From positions 1 to 64,000 of the forward strand of contig JBBHKE010002905.1 of the NCBI GenBank assembly GCA_037447655.1: a DNA stretch of 64,000 nt. The letters are read 5' to 3'. The position numbers and the translations under genes were made by a program. The notes under the pieces are model-generated. The model was not told the DNA's origin and did no database searches. It saw only the letters and a list, made by a program, of their open reading frames with translations. Positions 33,480 to 44,433 of this stretch are shown in pieces. How positions within the stretch are numbered: position 1 is the stretch's first letter; every line of letters starts with the position of its first letter. This DNA comes from Zygnema cylindricum (taxonomy: Eukaryota > Streptophyta > Zygnematophyceae > Zygnematales > Zygnemataceae).

Positions 33480-34370
33480 TGAACAGTCCGGTGAAAGACA
33501 GATGGATTAGAGCCATAAATGATGAGATGGCCTCCATCATGGAAGGAAATAGTTGGGAACTAGTGGATGTCCTCAGGACAGGAAACCGATTGGATGTAAA
33601 TGGGTGTTTAAACTAAAACTTAAACCCAGATAATACCATTGAAGATATAAAGCTCGGTTTGTAGCAAAAGGGTTCACCCAAAAGGAGGGGGTTGACTATG
33701 AGGAGACTGTTACTCTAGTTGTTCGGTTCCCATCAATAAGGATTCTCCTCAATGTAGCGGCAGCGAAAGACATGGAAATACACCAGATGGATATTAAGAC
33801 CGCATTTCTCAATGGTGGATTAGAGGAAGAAATTTTCATGCGGCAACCAGAGGGGTTCGTGGAGGAAAGAGAAGAGAGTAAAGTCTGTAGGGTCATAAAG
33901 TCCTTATATGGACTGAAGCAGGCTCACCAACAGTGGAATAAGAAACTAGATGAGTTTCTCACCGGTCCGGGATATATCCGGATCAGCTCTGACCATTCTA
34001 TCTATATTTTTGAAGATGAGAATGGTGTGATTTTTATTGCAATTTATGTGGATGATCTACTGGTGTTAAGTAAGTCTTTCGAAAAGATCAATAAGTTAAA
34101 GAAAGATCTCAAAAGTAGATTTGACATGAAAGATTTAGGGGAGGCAAGATGTATTTTGGGAATTCAAATGGAGAGAGATAGGGGGAAAAGGATCATTAGA
34201 CTTACTCATAAAGAAGCAATAGGTAATATACTTGAGAAATTCCAGATGGAAAAGGCAAACAGTTGTACCACTCCCATAGACTTGAAGAAAGTAAGTGATG
34301 GAAGTGTAGAAGGAGGAGTGATAATCTTAGAGAATCAAATTAGTCTAGAAGTGAGAAAGTTTCTGAAGTC
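33480..34370 (+). pseudogene. Reverse transcriptase of copia element C
   Basis: Carries WIRAINDEMASIMEGNSWEL, then a frame change near 33600, the VAKGFTQKEGVDYEETVT region, MDIKTAFLNGGLEEEIFMRQPEGF, SLYGLKQAHQQWNKKLDEF and IAIYVDDLLVLSKS with the catalytic YVDD at 34045-34056. From 33772 to 34612 the frame is open for 280 codons. The polymerase core is well preserved although the polyprotein as a whole is broken. Confidence 0.9.
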
Positions 34371-35076
34371 TATCCCCTACAGGATGGTTCTAAGAAGTCT
34401 AATATACTTTATGAATTGTACTAGGACGGAAATAGCGGCAGCAGCTGCAGTACTCAGTAGGAGTCTTAATGATCCTAAGAAGAGAGACTTGGAGGCAGCG
34501 AAGAGAGTCATGAGACATCTAGAAGGAACCAAAGAGTTATGGTTGCATTTGGGAGGGGAGCACACTGATATCACTACTTGGAGTGATGTCAGTTATTGGG
34601 ATACACCTATGTGAAGATGCACTTCTGGGTTTGTGTTGTATGTGGGGGAAGGTGCTTGCTGTTGGAGCAGCAAGCAACAAAAGGTGGTTGCTTAGTCAAC
34701 TATGGAGGCTGAGTATATGGCCTCTTGTTCTGCTATGAAAGAGGTGATGTGGGTCAAGTCCTTGTTGCCAGAACTGGGGTATATGAAAGAGGAAGTGCAT
34801 GAAGTCATTTGTGAGAAGGAGGGAGTGCATGAAGTGTTTTGTGATAATCAAGCTGCCATTGCAATGGCAGCTAATCCAAAACATCATTTTAAAGCTAAGC
34901 ATATGGACATAAGATTGAGTTTTGTGAGGGAAAAAGTTGAGAATAAGATTGTGAATCTTGTATATAGATCTGATGAGGAAATGGTGGTTGATATGATAAC
35001 AAAACCATTGCCTTTTGCTAAATTGAAATATTTTAGAGAAATATGTGGACTAAAAATGAAGGTAAAATTAGACTAG
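34371..35076 (+). pseudogene. RNase H of copia element C
   Basis: SIPYRMVLRSLIYFMNCTRTEI leads into TTWSDVSYWD, then a TGA at 34612-34614 where D has CGA-type Arg, VGEGACCWSSKQQKVVA, a TAG, and STMEAEYMASCSAMKEVMWV. It closes with CDNQAAIAMAANPKHHF and YRSDEEMVVDMITKPLPF and stops just before the polypurine tract. A 12-codon in-frame duplication (EEVHEVICEK/EGVHEVFCDN) is present. Confidence 0.87.
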
Positions 35077-35089
35077 AAAATAAGGGGAG
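35076..35089 (+). other. Polypurine tract of element C
   Basis: GAAAATAAGGGGAG abuts the 3' LTR; identical to A and B. Confidence 0.85.
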
Positions 35090-36112
35090 TGTTGAAATTA
35101 ATTGATTTCTAGAGTATTTTCTAGGTTTAAATATGTTAGTATAAAAGGAAAAGAAAAGGACGGACAGCCTGCCTCCACCTCCTCTCTCTAGCCCCCATAC
35201 TTGTTATAGTCACTGGTTGATCCATGGCTGCCTTAGTTCAACAGGCAGTTATTTTTAGTAGGTTACTAAAAATGTACCTGACACACTCGGGATTTGATCC
35301 CGGTACCTGCCCTTCGTCAAGTTGGCCGAGAGCGGTCAGATTTATCCTATTAGACTAGGACCTACGCTAAATACTATAGTATGTGATAAATGTATATGTA
35401 TTTAGGAGGGATCAAATTCATTTAAATGAAATTCTATGCGGCATGTATAAATACAATTTCATAAAGTACGAAGTACGATACTACTTTGAAACGGATACCA
35501 CGCATTATGTTTCGACATCGAAACAAATATCGTGCTAGTATTTATAACGTCTAAGATTGCATTTTGAGTCAAATCCAACGGCGCACATCATCGCCGAAAT
35601 CTCGGAATGGTCACTTTGGCATTTAGTGATGAGGCATGACCTGGCGCCACGTGGAGAGATAACATTCGGTCGCGTGAATTCCGAGGAACTTACGGACGAG
35701 TGGAAAATGGACACGCGTCCGCTTAATGGCCTTGTCGTACAAAGGTCGTACAAAAAGTACATCGGCAGTAGTACTTTTATGAACTGTACAGTATTCTGAT
35801 TGGTTTTTACAGTTAGTAGATAGGGGTTGTGGGAGGGAGCTTGGACTTAGAAAAATCTTGTAGATGGTCTTCTCTTCTTTGGAGAGGATGTATAAATTGG
35901 CATTTTTTGCTGGCTTATAACTAATTGGGTGGTTGGCCGTTTTCAGTGATTCTTTTTGCTACGGACTCAGGGGAATCATAGCTGCAGAGGTGTGCAGTCA
36001 AACTGTCATTTTGCCTTCCAGGACAGCAGTGGTTTTGTCTTGAACTGGGTTAGTTAAATACTATCTAGAGGCTTCCTGTATTTTGTGGTCCAATGGAGGA
36101 CACAGAATTGCA
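35090..36112 (+). repeat. 3' LTR of element C
   Basis: A 1023-bp LTR starting TGTTGAAATTAATTG and ending GAATTGCA. It resembles the D LTR more than its own 5' LTR: GTTTCGACATCGAAAC hairpin near 35510, GTACGAAGTACG near 35466, GTAC palindrome at 35735-35790, TATAAAT at 35891-35897. Confidence 0.82.
35278..35360 (-). other. tRNA-like block in LTR (C, 3')
   Basis: On the minus strand TAGTCTAATAGGATAAATCTGACC, similar to a tRNA-Arg D arm, precedes CCGGGATCAAATCCCGA (35303-35287), a stable T-arm-like hairpin with 7-base loop ATCAAAT. Confidence 0.65.
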
Positions 36113-36470
36113 AGTATGGTGCCATGTGGCGTCGCGTGACGCTATCCCCAAAGGCCGCCGAAATTTTATTGCGGATGGCGGCTGCAATTGTGGCCATCCA
36201 ATCATTTGTATTTATGCAGTTTCGATTCTCTTCCATGCATTAACTGATTAATGCGTGTTTTCGGTAGTCTGCTGCAAATTTGTCCGTTTAATAAATAGAT
36301 AAATATGCGTGAAACGTAATACCTATACCGTTTCGCTAGTGCTTTAAAGGATAAGGTTAGGTCTAGATAGTTGTCCGTAGAACCCGGTTGAAATCCGGCT
36401 AGAGGCAGTATTTTTCTACAAATAGTAAAATACCTTCTATTTCATTCTGCCTCTTTCTAAATGAGGCGAC
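36113..36470 (-). repeat. Fragment of a related LTR, minus strand
   Basis: Directly abuts the 3' LTR of C. It contains GGTGCCATGTGGCGTCGCG and GACGCTATCC segments resembling the reverse of 26390-26450, a tRNA-like block, and ends in CAGCCATGG-type sequence. It has no intact LTR ends. Confidence 0.5.
36345..36412 (+). other. tRNA-like block in LTR fragment
   Basis: TTTAAAGGATAAGGTTAGG is followed by CCCGGTTGAAATCCGG (36383-36398), a T-arm-like hairpin with B-box GGTTGAAATCC. Confidence 0.55.
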
Positions 36471-36519
36471 AGCCATGGTGTTCCTTTGGTTCTCTCTTTC
36501 TCTCTCTTTACATTCTAAC

Positions 36520-37900
36520 TAAATTATAGAAGTGAACTATTAATTACCTCTTCTCAAAAGAAGAATTGGAATTTGATCCCTCAATAATTATAGAACCTGA
36601 ACTCCACAGATGGGTAATAGATTGGGTTGGTCAACGGTTCAAGGTCGCCGATACTATATACTGGCAAGTGCATTATCTAGGAAGGCCTGAGGATGAGTTG
36701 ATTTTAGGGGATAAAAATTCTGAGTTTTTAAAGAGGTATTGGAGGGATTATAATATAGATGTCCCGTCTTGAGAATTAAAGGTGTTTTAACTGAGGTCAG
36801 TTAAAAATAAGGAGGGGATGATGTAACCGTAATAGCGGATCGAACTTGTTTATAAAGGGGTATTTAGGTGTTATAATTTTAGAGTACTAAATTTGGTAGA
36901 CGTCCGCGAAAGAATCACGCTATTTGGAGTTATATTTTAAAAGTTTTAGCGATGGGTGTATTTAGGTGACAACGTGGGATCTAAATAACAAGTGGGTATC
37001 ATTGAAAACGGTTAAGGGTCAAATTAGTACCAAAATTACGCGTGTTCGTTTCATAAAGTTCTAATGAAACGTTTAGTATGCACGGTGGTTTGTTTCGTAC
37101 AAATTTTAGTACGAAACGTCACTTTGACTTAAGGGAATTTCGTTGGAAGTTTCGCGTGCGAAATTTGTTACGCACCATTGTGCGAAGTCGCGTTTCGTTT
37201 GGCGCGCACTTTTGCACGTAAATGTTACGCAGTGAAACGTAATGTTTGATTGGTTAGTAAAGTGCTAAGTAGTTAGTAAGACATTTCACACGTTTTTGCA
37301 TTGGTCAGTCTGAGTCCTTGCTGATCAATGATTGGCCCAGGTAAAAGCATGTTAAAACGGTGCGTTGACTCTGGCTTGGCTAGTCCAGGGCGGTGATGGA
37401 TAAATAGTGAAGTGTAAGAGGAGAGTAGACATCTTTTCCTTTGGAAAACTTTGTGGAAATTCCGGCTGATCTTGGTCTTGAGCGATTAATACCAAATTGG
37501 AGAAAAGGCATCTTTGCATGGAAATCTCTCACTAACTAAATAATGTTTTAGTAGTTAAGAGAAAGAAATATTAAGAGTGGAGAGTAGTGGAAAACACTTT
37601 AATAACAAGGGTTGAGCCACGAGGGCAAGAGACCAAGCTAATGTTATGTGGACAGAAGCTTCTTCTAATTTAAAGTTTATCCTTATGTGAGTGTGGTCCA
37701 ATGTGGATGTGTATTTTCCAATGTGTGGAATGTGTGGTTGGGATTGTTTGTAGTAATGGGATTTTCTGAGAGGTAGGAGATCTTGTTACATACATCAAGC
37801 ACACAGCTCCCTTCGATATAGTAGGTCGACAATATTCTCTTCTTCACACTTCCCTGATTGCAATTTAGCAACCTAGTTGGAATCTAGTTGGAATATAGCA
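36520..37900 (+). mobile_element. 3' end of a Gypsy-type LTR element
   Basis: The open frame 36566-36772 ends EPELHRWVIDWVGQR...IYWQVHYLGRPEDE...FLKRYWRDYN, the pattern of a chromodomain-like C-terminus of Gypsy integrases (a Trp-rich KWxGxPxxE-type core). It is followed by AAATAAGGAGGGGATGA, a Gypsy-like polypurine tract, and an LTR that seems to start at TGTAACCG (36822). The right LTR end is uncertain (placed near the repeated GTTGGAATCTA). Everything upstream is missing. Confidence 0.55.
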
Positions 37901-38169
37901 AGTTGGAAACTACTTTTGCGTCAAACATAGAAAATTGCGTTAAGACTCGCTTATAGTACCGTGTGTGACTTAACTTAATATTTCCTCATAGATCACAAAT
38001 AACATAATCTTTAAACGATATCGCACCTCACGAATATTTGTCACCTTAAAATGTAGAGTAGGTATCTATTTAATCAGTGTATCTTGTCAAAGTTTTCTAA
38101 CATTAAGATTTTTGTCCACAAGGTTATGATAAACCTGTCCACAAAGACACAAAAATAAAAACCTGTTAA

Positions 38170-39334
38170 TGTTGAAATGTATGTATTTTCTAGGTCTTAA
38201 TAAAGGAAAAATTAATAAGAGGAAGGAAGCAAAGGAAGCCTGCCTCTCGCTCCTCTCTCCAAACCCCCACACTTGTCGCAGTCACTGAAGGTTGGAGTAG
38301 AAGCTAGAGACATGGCTGCCCATGCTGCCGAGAGAGAGAGAGACATGCTTTAGTTTTTGGCAGGTTTACCAAAAGGGTCTTCACCAACCCAGATTTGTTC
38401 CTGGTTCCTTGCGTCCGTCAAGAATCTGATAACCGGTAGTTATATCCTATATTATAGGATCAGTGCTAGAGTATACATGGTACAATAATTATATAAACAT
38501 GAACGACGCAATATGTTTGATTTAACTTTTTACGGGACGGGCTGTACACTGAAACGGATTAGACGGCACGAATTCTGTACCGCACGGAATTAACGAAACG
38601 ACATTTTATTTAGACGGCCAATATTAAATGTCCGTCTTCATCGAACGGTCGTGGTGCGAGCCAAGATTTCGGATGGGCGATTTGGCGTTTTTAGGGAACG
38701 CCACTAAAGATGACACGTGGCAAGATCTGGGAGGATTGCGAGATCTCCGGAATGCGAGATAACAATTCCGAATGTGACAAATGACATATTATGGTGATGT
38801 CGTACATGGATCGTACAAAAAGTACGTCGTACTTGTACTTTTTTGTACGATACAGTGTTATGATTGGTCTATACCTCACTACTAAGGGGCTTAGAGAGGG
38901 GTTTTAGGACTTAGAATAATTTTGGTAGGTAGCCGCCTCTCTCCTAGAGAGCATCTATATAAATAGGCAAACTTTGCCATTTAATTACAACTCACTCAGT
39001 TGACCATTTTCAGTGATTCTTTTTGCTGCGGACTCAAGGGAGTCCACGCTGCACAGGGGTGTAGTCGGTCAGAGTTTTTGCTTGCCAGGGTGGTGACATT
39101 TATAAGGGAAAGTCAAAGTGGGGGAATGTGTTCAAATACTCATATTCTAACTTTGCATTCTGTGGGGGAACTAAGCACACAGAAAGTCTTCTTTCACGGA
39201 GGTGAAGGTGTATTGGGGTTCTGACTTTCAGGGTGTCAGTCATTTGGGTTTGTTTCAACTTAGAGTCAACACTATCTATATAATCTTCTTGTGATCTGCC
39301 TACTTTGAGGACCAATGGCGGTCTCACAATTTCA
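38170..39334 (+). mobile_element. Solo LTR E2
   Basis: Starts TGTTGAAATG, ends ACAATTTCA, with perfect GTTAA duplications (38165-38169 and 39335-39339). Closely related to E1 along its whole length. TATATAAATA at 38956-38965 is the likely TATA box; the U5 hairpin GGACTC/GAGTCC lies near 39030. Confidence 0.9.
38388..38462 (-). other. tRNA-like block in LTR (E2)
   Basis: Minus-strand counterpart of the E1 block, more decayed (AACCAGGAACAAATCTGGG in place of the T arm). Confidence 0.4.
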
Positions 39335-39339
39335 GTTAA

Positions 39340-40555
39340 CTCCTTCTCATATAACTTACACAGAAAAATCAAACATTGTGTGAAAAGAAATCGCACTCTA
39401 AGAAAACTTTATAGAGATGAAAGTACCATGGGTGGTGTTTGCTTTACCTTGTAGAGGGAGTTGTGAAGCGACCATAACGTTCTTATAACATCAGACCTTT
39501 GAAGACGTTGAAGTACACCTGTTATTGTAAGTCCATTTAAAAATGTGGGTTTCATGTCTTTTTGTGAACATTATTCTTGTATGCTTCCATGAAGGCATAC
39601 ACCTATCGTATAAGTTGTCATTCATCACCGTTAGAATTCTCTACAGCCTCTTCTGTTTTCTATTACTTCTTCACTGCTTTCTTCGCATCTGTTTTCTCTT
39701 TACTCTTCTCATTCGAATTATTCGTCCCTTTTGTTTTCTTTTCCTTTTTAACTTATTTGCGGTTTTTGTTTAACGCGTTCCTTCTAACCCTTTAAACTGT
39801 TTTTGCAAAGACTTAGATACGATTTGTTCTTCACTAAATACTTGTCACTTCTCCTCTAAATTCATTTTAAATTCTCACATCAACGTTTTTTAGCACCTTG
39901 TTGGACAATTCACGTAACAAATCCTCCCTAACTCCTTACACCTCCCAAACTTTTTCGCCCTCACTAAACACACGGGAAAGCATCTCAAGAGATGGTGTAA
40001 CTTTATTTCCCTTAGCTCTTACTCCCTCAATCACTGTAACACACAAACTAAAGATTTTCATTAGGAAATCAGAGTACTAACATGTACCGATACTAATTCT
40101 TAAAAGGATCGATAAAAATGCCTATATATGATACCACAACCTCATACAACGAAAGCTTACAAATAAATAAGTTAACAAATCACGACAAATTATATCGACG
40201 AAATAATCCATATGTTAATCCAAAGACTTTTTAATACAAACTCTCACTCTCACTCTACTTACTCATTGCATCTCTTCTCTCACTTTGCCATATATCTCAT
40301 ATCTTTTACCTGTTCATCCCTTACATTTCTGACCCTCACTCTAATGCATCTCTTACTTCAATTGCATGATAAACTAAGTTAGTCACTCATTAGCAACACC
40401 TTTCAATGAGGGACTACTTTGGGAGTTGTTTACAATTTTACAAGGCATCTCCCTATTTGTAGAAGAAAGGATGACTTGGAAAAAGTGGCTAAGTGGCGTT
40501 CGTGATTGCCTGTGCCTTTAGTGCATGGGATATCCGTACGTCATATCGCGAGGTG
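39340..40555. other. AT-rich DNA without recognisable gene
   Basis: T- and C-rich stretches (39620-39790, 40220-40330) with short hydrophobic frames that look compositional. No conserved motif. Confidence 0.5.
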
Positions 40556-40563
40556 CCATGGGT

Positions 40564-41454
40564 CGGAGGTTGCAAAAGTCAAAATTTTACATAACCGATT
40601 CTGACCGTTTTTTTTTTTTCAAAATTTTAGTAACCGACACCCGACCTGGTTATGTCGCGCTCCAAAATTGTTAACCGTGAACCGACCGGCGTTTACGAAA
40701 ATAAAAGTTAACCGAAACTCAATTTCTCGCGACTAACCTTGCCCGCCCGTAACCGAAAAAGTACAAAATTATCTAATGTACGACATATGAATAAGCCAAT
40801 AATTACGATTTGTCGCGTCCCTTTAGATTTGCGAAATGAATAGTGTTTACTAAGGTGTCATATTTGCGACGCTTTGTCGCGTTCCCTAAGATTTGCGAAA
40901 TGAATAGTGCACTACACCTGAATCATTATTAGCCTTATATACTCTATATCGGTACCCCAAAATTTTGACATTAATACCTTAAATAGAACAAATTACACTA
41001 TTTAAGGACATGGACTATAATCTGCCACGTCTCCTGGCACTAAATTTTAATGAATGACGCTATTTTTTTCTTTACTCTAATAATTTCTATAGTCTAATAA
41101 GAATTCGCGGTGTACCGTGTCAGATTTGCGACGCTTTGTCACGTTCTTTAAGATTTGCGAAAAAAATAGTGTTACTACAATGTCTGATTTGCGACGCTAA
41201 TCATGATGTCACATACTTCCACGATAACAAAGAGTACAAAGTACAATAATGTTGGATTGTATGGACAATACAAAATTTTCATTTTTTTTTGGTTTTTTGA
41301 TTGAGCGACCGTAGTCGACGGTTTTTCTTTTATGGTGAATCAATCGACCGCAACCGCCCGACCCTTAAAATATGCAACCGAATCCATTCCGGATCCGACG
41401 CGGGCGGTCAGTTAACGGTCGGTCACGGTTTTGGTTGACCGTTTTCGACCTCTG
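40564..41454 (-). mobile_element. hAT-like non-autonomous element, copy 3
   Basis: Ends CGGAGGTTGCAAAAGTC and, reversed, CAGAGGTCGAAAACGGTC. Flanked by perfect 8-bp duplications CCATGGGT (40556-40563 and 41455-41462), as expected of hAT transposition. It carries repeated GCGACGCTTTGTCGCGTTC-type units and a nested 198-bp TA-flanked MITE. No transposase. Orientation is opposite to copy 2. Confidence 0.9.
40915..41112. mobile_element. TA-flanked MITE nested in hAT copy 3
   Basis: TA, then CACCTGAATCATTATTAG ... CTAATAAGAATTCGCGGTG, then TA. At the equivalent place and of the same size and content as the MITE in hAT copy 2. Confidence 0.75.
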
Positions 41455-41549
41455 CCATGGGTGACGTTGAAACTGTCTTACACCTCCCGATATTGATCGT
41501 TATCTGTTAATTCCGCCACCGAAATTGTTTAATTCCATTGCGCCTGTTG

Positions 41550-42567
41550 CAGAGGTCGCAAACGGTCAACCGAAACCGTGACCGACCGTTAATTGACCGC
41601 CCGCGCCGGATCTGGAACGGATTCGGTTGCCAAATTTTGGGGGTCGGGCGGTTACGGTCGGTTAATTCACCAGGAAAAAAAAACGGTCGGTTACGGTCAG
41701 TCAACCAAAAAACCAAAAAAAATGAAATTTTTGTATTGTCCCTATAATCCAACATTCTTGTACTTTGTACTCCTTGGCATCGTGGAAGTACGTGACATCA
41801 TGATTAGCGTCGCAAATCCAACACGGTACTGTAGTAAGCTATGTATTTCGCAAATCAAAGGGAACGCGACAAAGCGTCGCAAATCTGACACGGTAGTACA
41901 CTATTCATTTCGAAAATCTTAGGGAACGCGACAAAGCGTCGCAAATCTGACACGGTAGTACAATATTGATTTCGCAAATCTTAGGCAACGCGACAAAGCG
42001 TCGCAAATCTGACACAGTACACCGTCGATCGTATTTAGCGTGTTGAACACTAATTCGGCGCCCCTAAATTTTGACCTTTGAACCTTTAATAGAATAAATA
42101 ACACAATTTAAGGACGTGACCCACAATTTGCCTCGTCTCCTAGCACTGAATTAGAATTAATGACGCTAATTTTTTCTTTACTCTAATAACTTCTACACGC
42201 TAAATACGATCGACGGTGAAGTACACTATTCATTTCGCAAATCTTAGGGAACGCGACAAAGCGTCACAAATTTGACACGGTAGTAACACTATTCATTTCG
42301 CAAATCTTAGGAAACGGGACAAATCGTAATTATTGGCTTATTCCGTCGTACATTGATTAATTTTGTACTTTTTCGGTAACGGGCGGGCACGGTTAGTCGC
42401 TAAAAATCAAGATTCGGTTAATTTTTTTTTTCGTAAACAACGGTCGGTTAACTGTTAACAATTTTGGAGCGTGACTAAAATCGGTTGGGCGTCGGTTACT
42501 CAGATTTTGAAAAAAAAAAAAAACGGTCGGTTTCGGGTATGATTTTTTTTGACTTTTGCGACCTGTG
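41550..42567 (+). mobile_element. hAT-like non-autonomous element, copy 2
   Basis: Starts CAGAGGTCGCAAACGGTC and ends, reversed, CACAGGTCGCAAAAGTC. Perfect 8-bp duplications GCCTGTTG lie at 41542-41549 and 42568-42575. The interior has about six units of an AACGCGACAAAGCGTCGCAA-type repeat with spacing near 60 bp (41820-42330), interrupted by a 199-bp MITE. Confidence 0.92.
42020..42218. mobile_element. TA-flanked MITE nested in hAT copy 2
   Basis: Terminal inverted repeats of 24 bp (CACCGTCGATCGTATTTAGC... and complement) are perfect. The left side has TA; the right flank has drifted to AA. Confidence 0.8.
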
Positions 42568-43231
42568 GCCTGTTGTATTTCCCAGGGTACCCCGATGTCT
42601 CCGATTTGTTGCGAAAGTTGCGAAATCCTCAGGATGCTTGCGTTCCGATTCTCCCAGTTTCATTCGTAGGACGCCTATATCGGATCGATTTTCCAAAGAC
42701 TTGCTTAGATTTGAACCTTTCCATTCAATTCAGCTTTAAGTAACACTATTCACTATTGTAATGCAAGAAACCATAGAGGTTTGATTCGTTAAAATTCTGA
42801 AATTTTTACGATTATGCATTATTTTTAGGGTTTTTTGAACTTTTCGTAAATTTCGTATACTTTTCGTGTACGGGTAAACTGTACGGCAATAATGTATGAA
42901 ATTTCTCAAAAAAAAGGTTGAAAGTACACCGTGAATCGCTGTTAGAGTTAAGAAATCGATATAGTTTCCCATGCTTTTAGGGTAGCCCCGAAAGTTTGTG
43001 TTCACATATTCGACGCTTGAATATGTGAGAGCACGTTCTCGCAATTTTCTCTTTTCTTTTTGACTTGGAATCAAATCTGAGTACGCTTTTCCGTGCGACG
43101 CACTCAATTTTCTCTTTCGACGCCATTCTCTGACACTTATTTTGTACCTATGTACGAAATAATGAGCAATTTTAGTACGGTCTGACACATTTTTACATTA
43201 CACTATCTATAAATATTCGACATTAGAATAA

Positions 43232-44407
43232 GGGAATTGATCATGACAGTGACTGTTTTGGTTGCGCACAGTCACTTACGTCATTTTGTCAAAAAACGTA
43301 CGCTTGAAGTACACATTGGTAAAAATAAAGTACCGTTAAGTATGAATTTGACGGTCAATCGGTTGGACATCTTTGACTTTCATAATATTGTTTCAACCGC
43401 TTAAAATTTTGCCGCGCTTGCGGACGTCGACCGTCATAATAAAGTTAGCAATTCACACGGCCGGCGAGCGTTTACTGTAACAAAACTGCGGCGACCACAT
43501 GTAAATAAAATGGTTGCAGACAGTAACTTTTTGTCGTTATGTGAGCTCCACGGTGAGAGCACTTAGCCGCAAAATTGAAATTTAATCGTCTAAGTGTTAC
43601 ATTGAACTTAGACGCAAAGTGAAACGAAACCTATTGAAACTGAAGTACTATAAGTCTCGTACGGAAATGTTATATCGCACGAAACGAAATAAACTTTGAC
43701 AATAAAAAGAACCGGCGTAAAAATATCGTTTGAAATTAAATGAAAATAATGAGCGTCGTCACGCGCGACGAAATCGAGCCACGCTATTTACGAATCAACA
43801 TACTTACATTGACAGCGAATTGTTAGGATATTGGGCGAATCGGCGTTGGCCGAAATCGCGCAGTCAAATTTTTGTTCGGTTCGCGTTTTGTTTCGTTCGG
43901 TATTGTACTTTTGTGTCGGTTCGGTTTGGTGCGAGCGCCGACCGGTATTCCTTTGTACGAGTCGCACGCTGGTCGATTGCGAGGAAATGTTGGTTCGCGA
44001 AGCGTGACGCGATTTTTTTCCGCGGAAGTATTTTATGTGTACGACGAAGCGGCAATACCATTGTACGGCCGATCCTGCTACGATCCTGCAACAATCCTGC
44101 CAAATTTTGTTAGTTTACAGAGAGCAGATTTATAAGAGTAGAGGTAGCTTGATGTTGTAGGCTGCCACATTTTGTTAGTTTACAAAGAGCAGATTTATGA
44201 GAGTAGAGGTAGCTTGATGCTGCAGGCTATGGCAGGTGCACTCAGCGTGCATTTGGTCGTTATATTTAGGGACTGTTTGCTATGTATTGATTCCAGGTGT
44301 ACTTGTTTTTTATCATTGTAGTGAGTACTGAGTGAGTGTGTAGAGTTAGGAAATACATAATAAAAAATGTCTTCAGTGTGACTGTGAGTGAGAATAAGTG
44401 ATTATTT
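43232..44407 (+). repeat. Left terminal inverted repeat of the Mutator-like element
   Basis: Pairs with 48763-49874 over its full length. It includes an AACCGGTATTCC region and GC-rich segments that give parallel open frames in both arms; these frames are not evidence of a gene. Confidence 0.88.
44109..44238. repeat. 65-bp tandem duplication in left arm
   Basis: The GTTAGTTTACAGAGAGCAG unit recurs at 44174, period 65. The right arm has a single unit. Confidence 0.8.
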
Positions 44408-44433
44408 TGTTTTTTTATCTCTTTCTTCGGAGA

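Larger units (their letters stand above)
29704..36112 (+). mobile_element. Ty1/copia LTR retrotransposon C (near complete, inactive)
   Basis: The 5' LTR is 29704-30674, the interior 30675-35089 and the 3' LTR 35090-36112. Gag, protease, integrase, reverse transcriptase and RNase H appear in copia order and match D closely. Active-site motifs survive (protease DSGAS, integrase Asp-Asp-Glu region, YVDD), but many nonsense codons interrupt the frame, often TGA or TAG where D keeps an Arg, Gln or Trp codon. The two LTRs belong to visibly different subtypes and I found no target-site duplication, so the element may be chimeric. Confidence 0.85.

Noticed and set aside
39543-39795. Hydrophobic open frames that could be membrane proteins
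   Set aside because: Phe/Leu/Ser-rich translation from a T- and C-rich tract, with two overlapping frames of similar character; no conserved features.
43872-44135. Parallel open frames in both arms of the Mutator-like element (also 48849-49235)
   Set aside because: They are duplicated simply because the arms are inverted copies; no start context, no domain and no length conservation.
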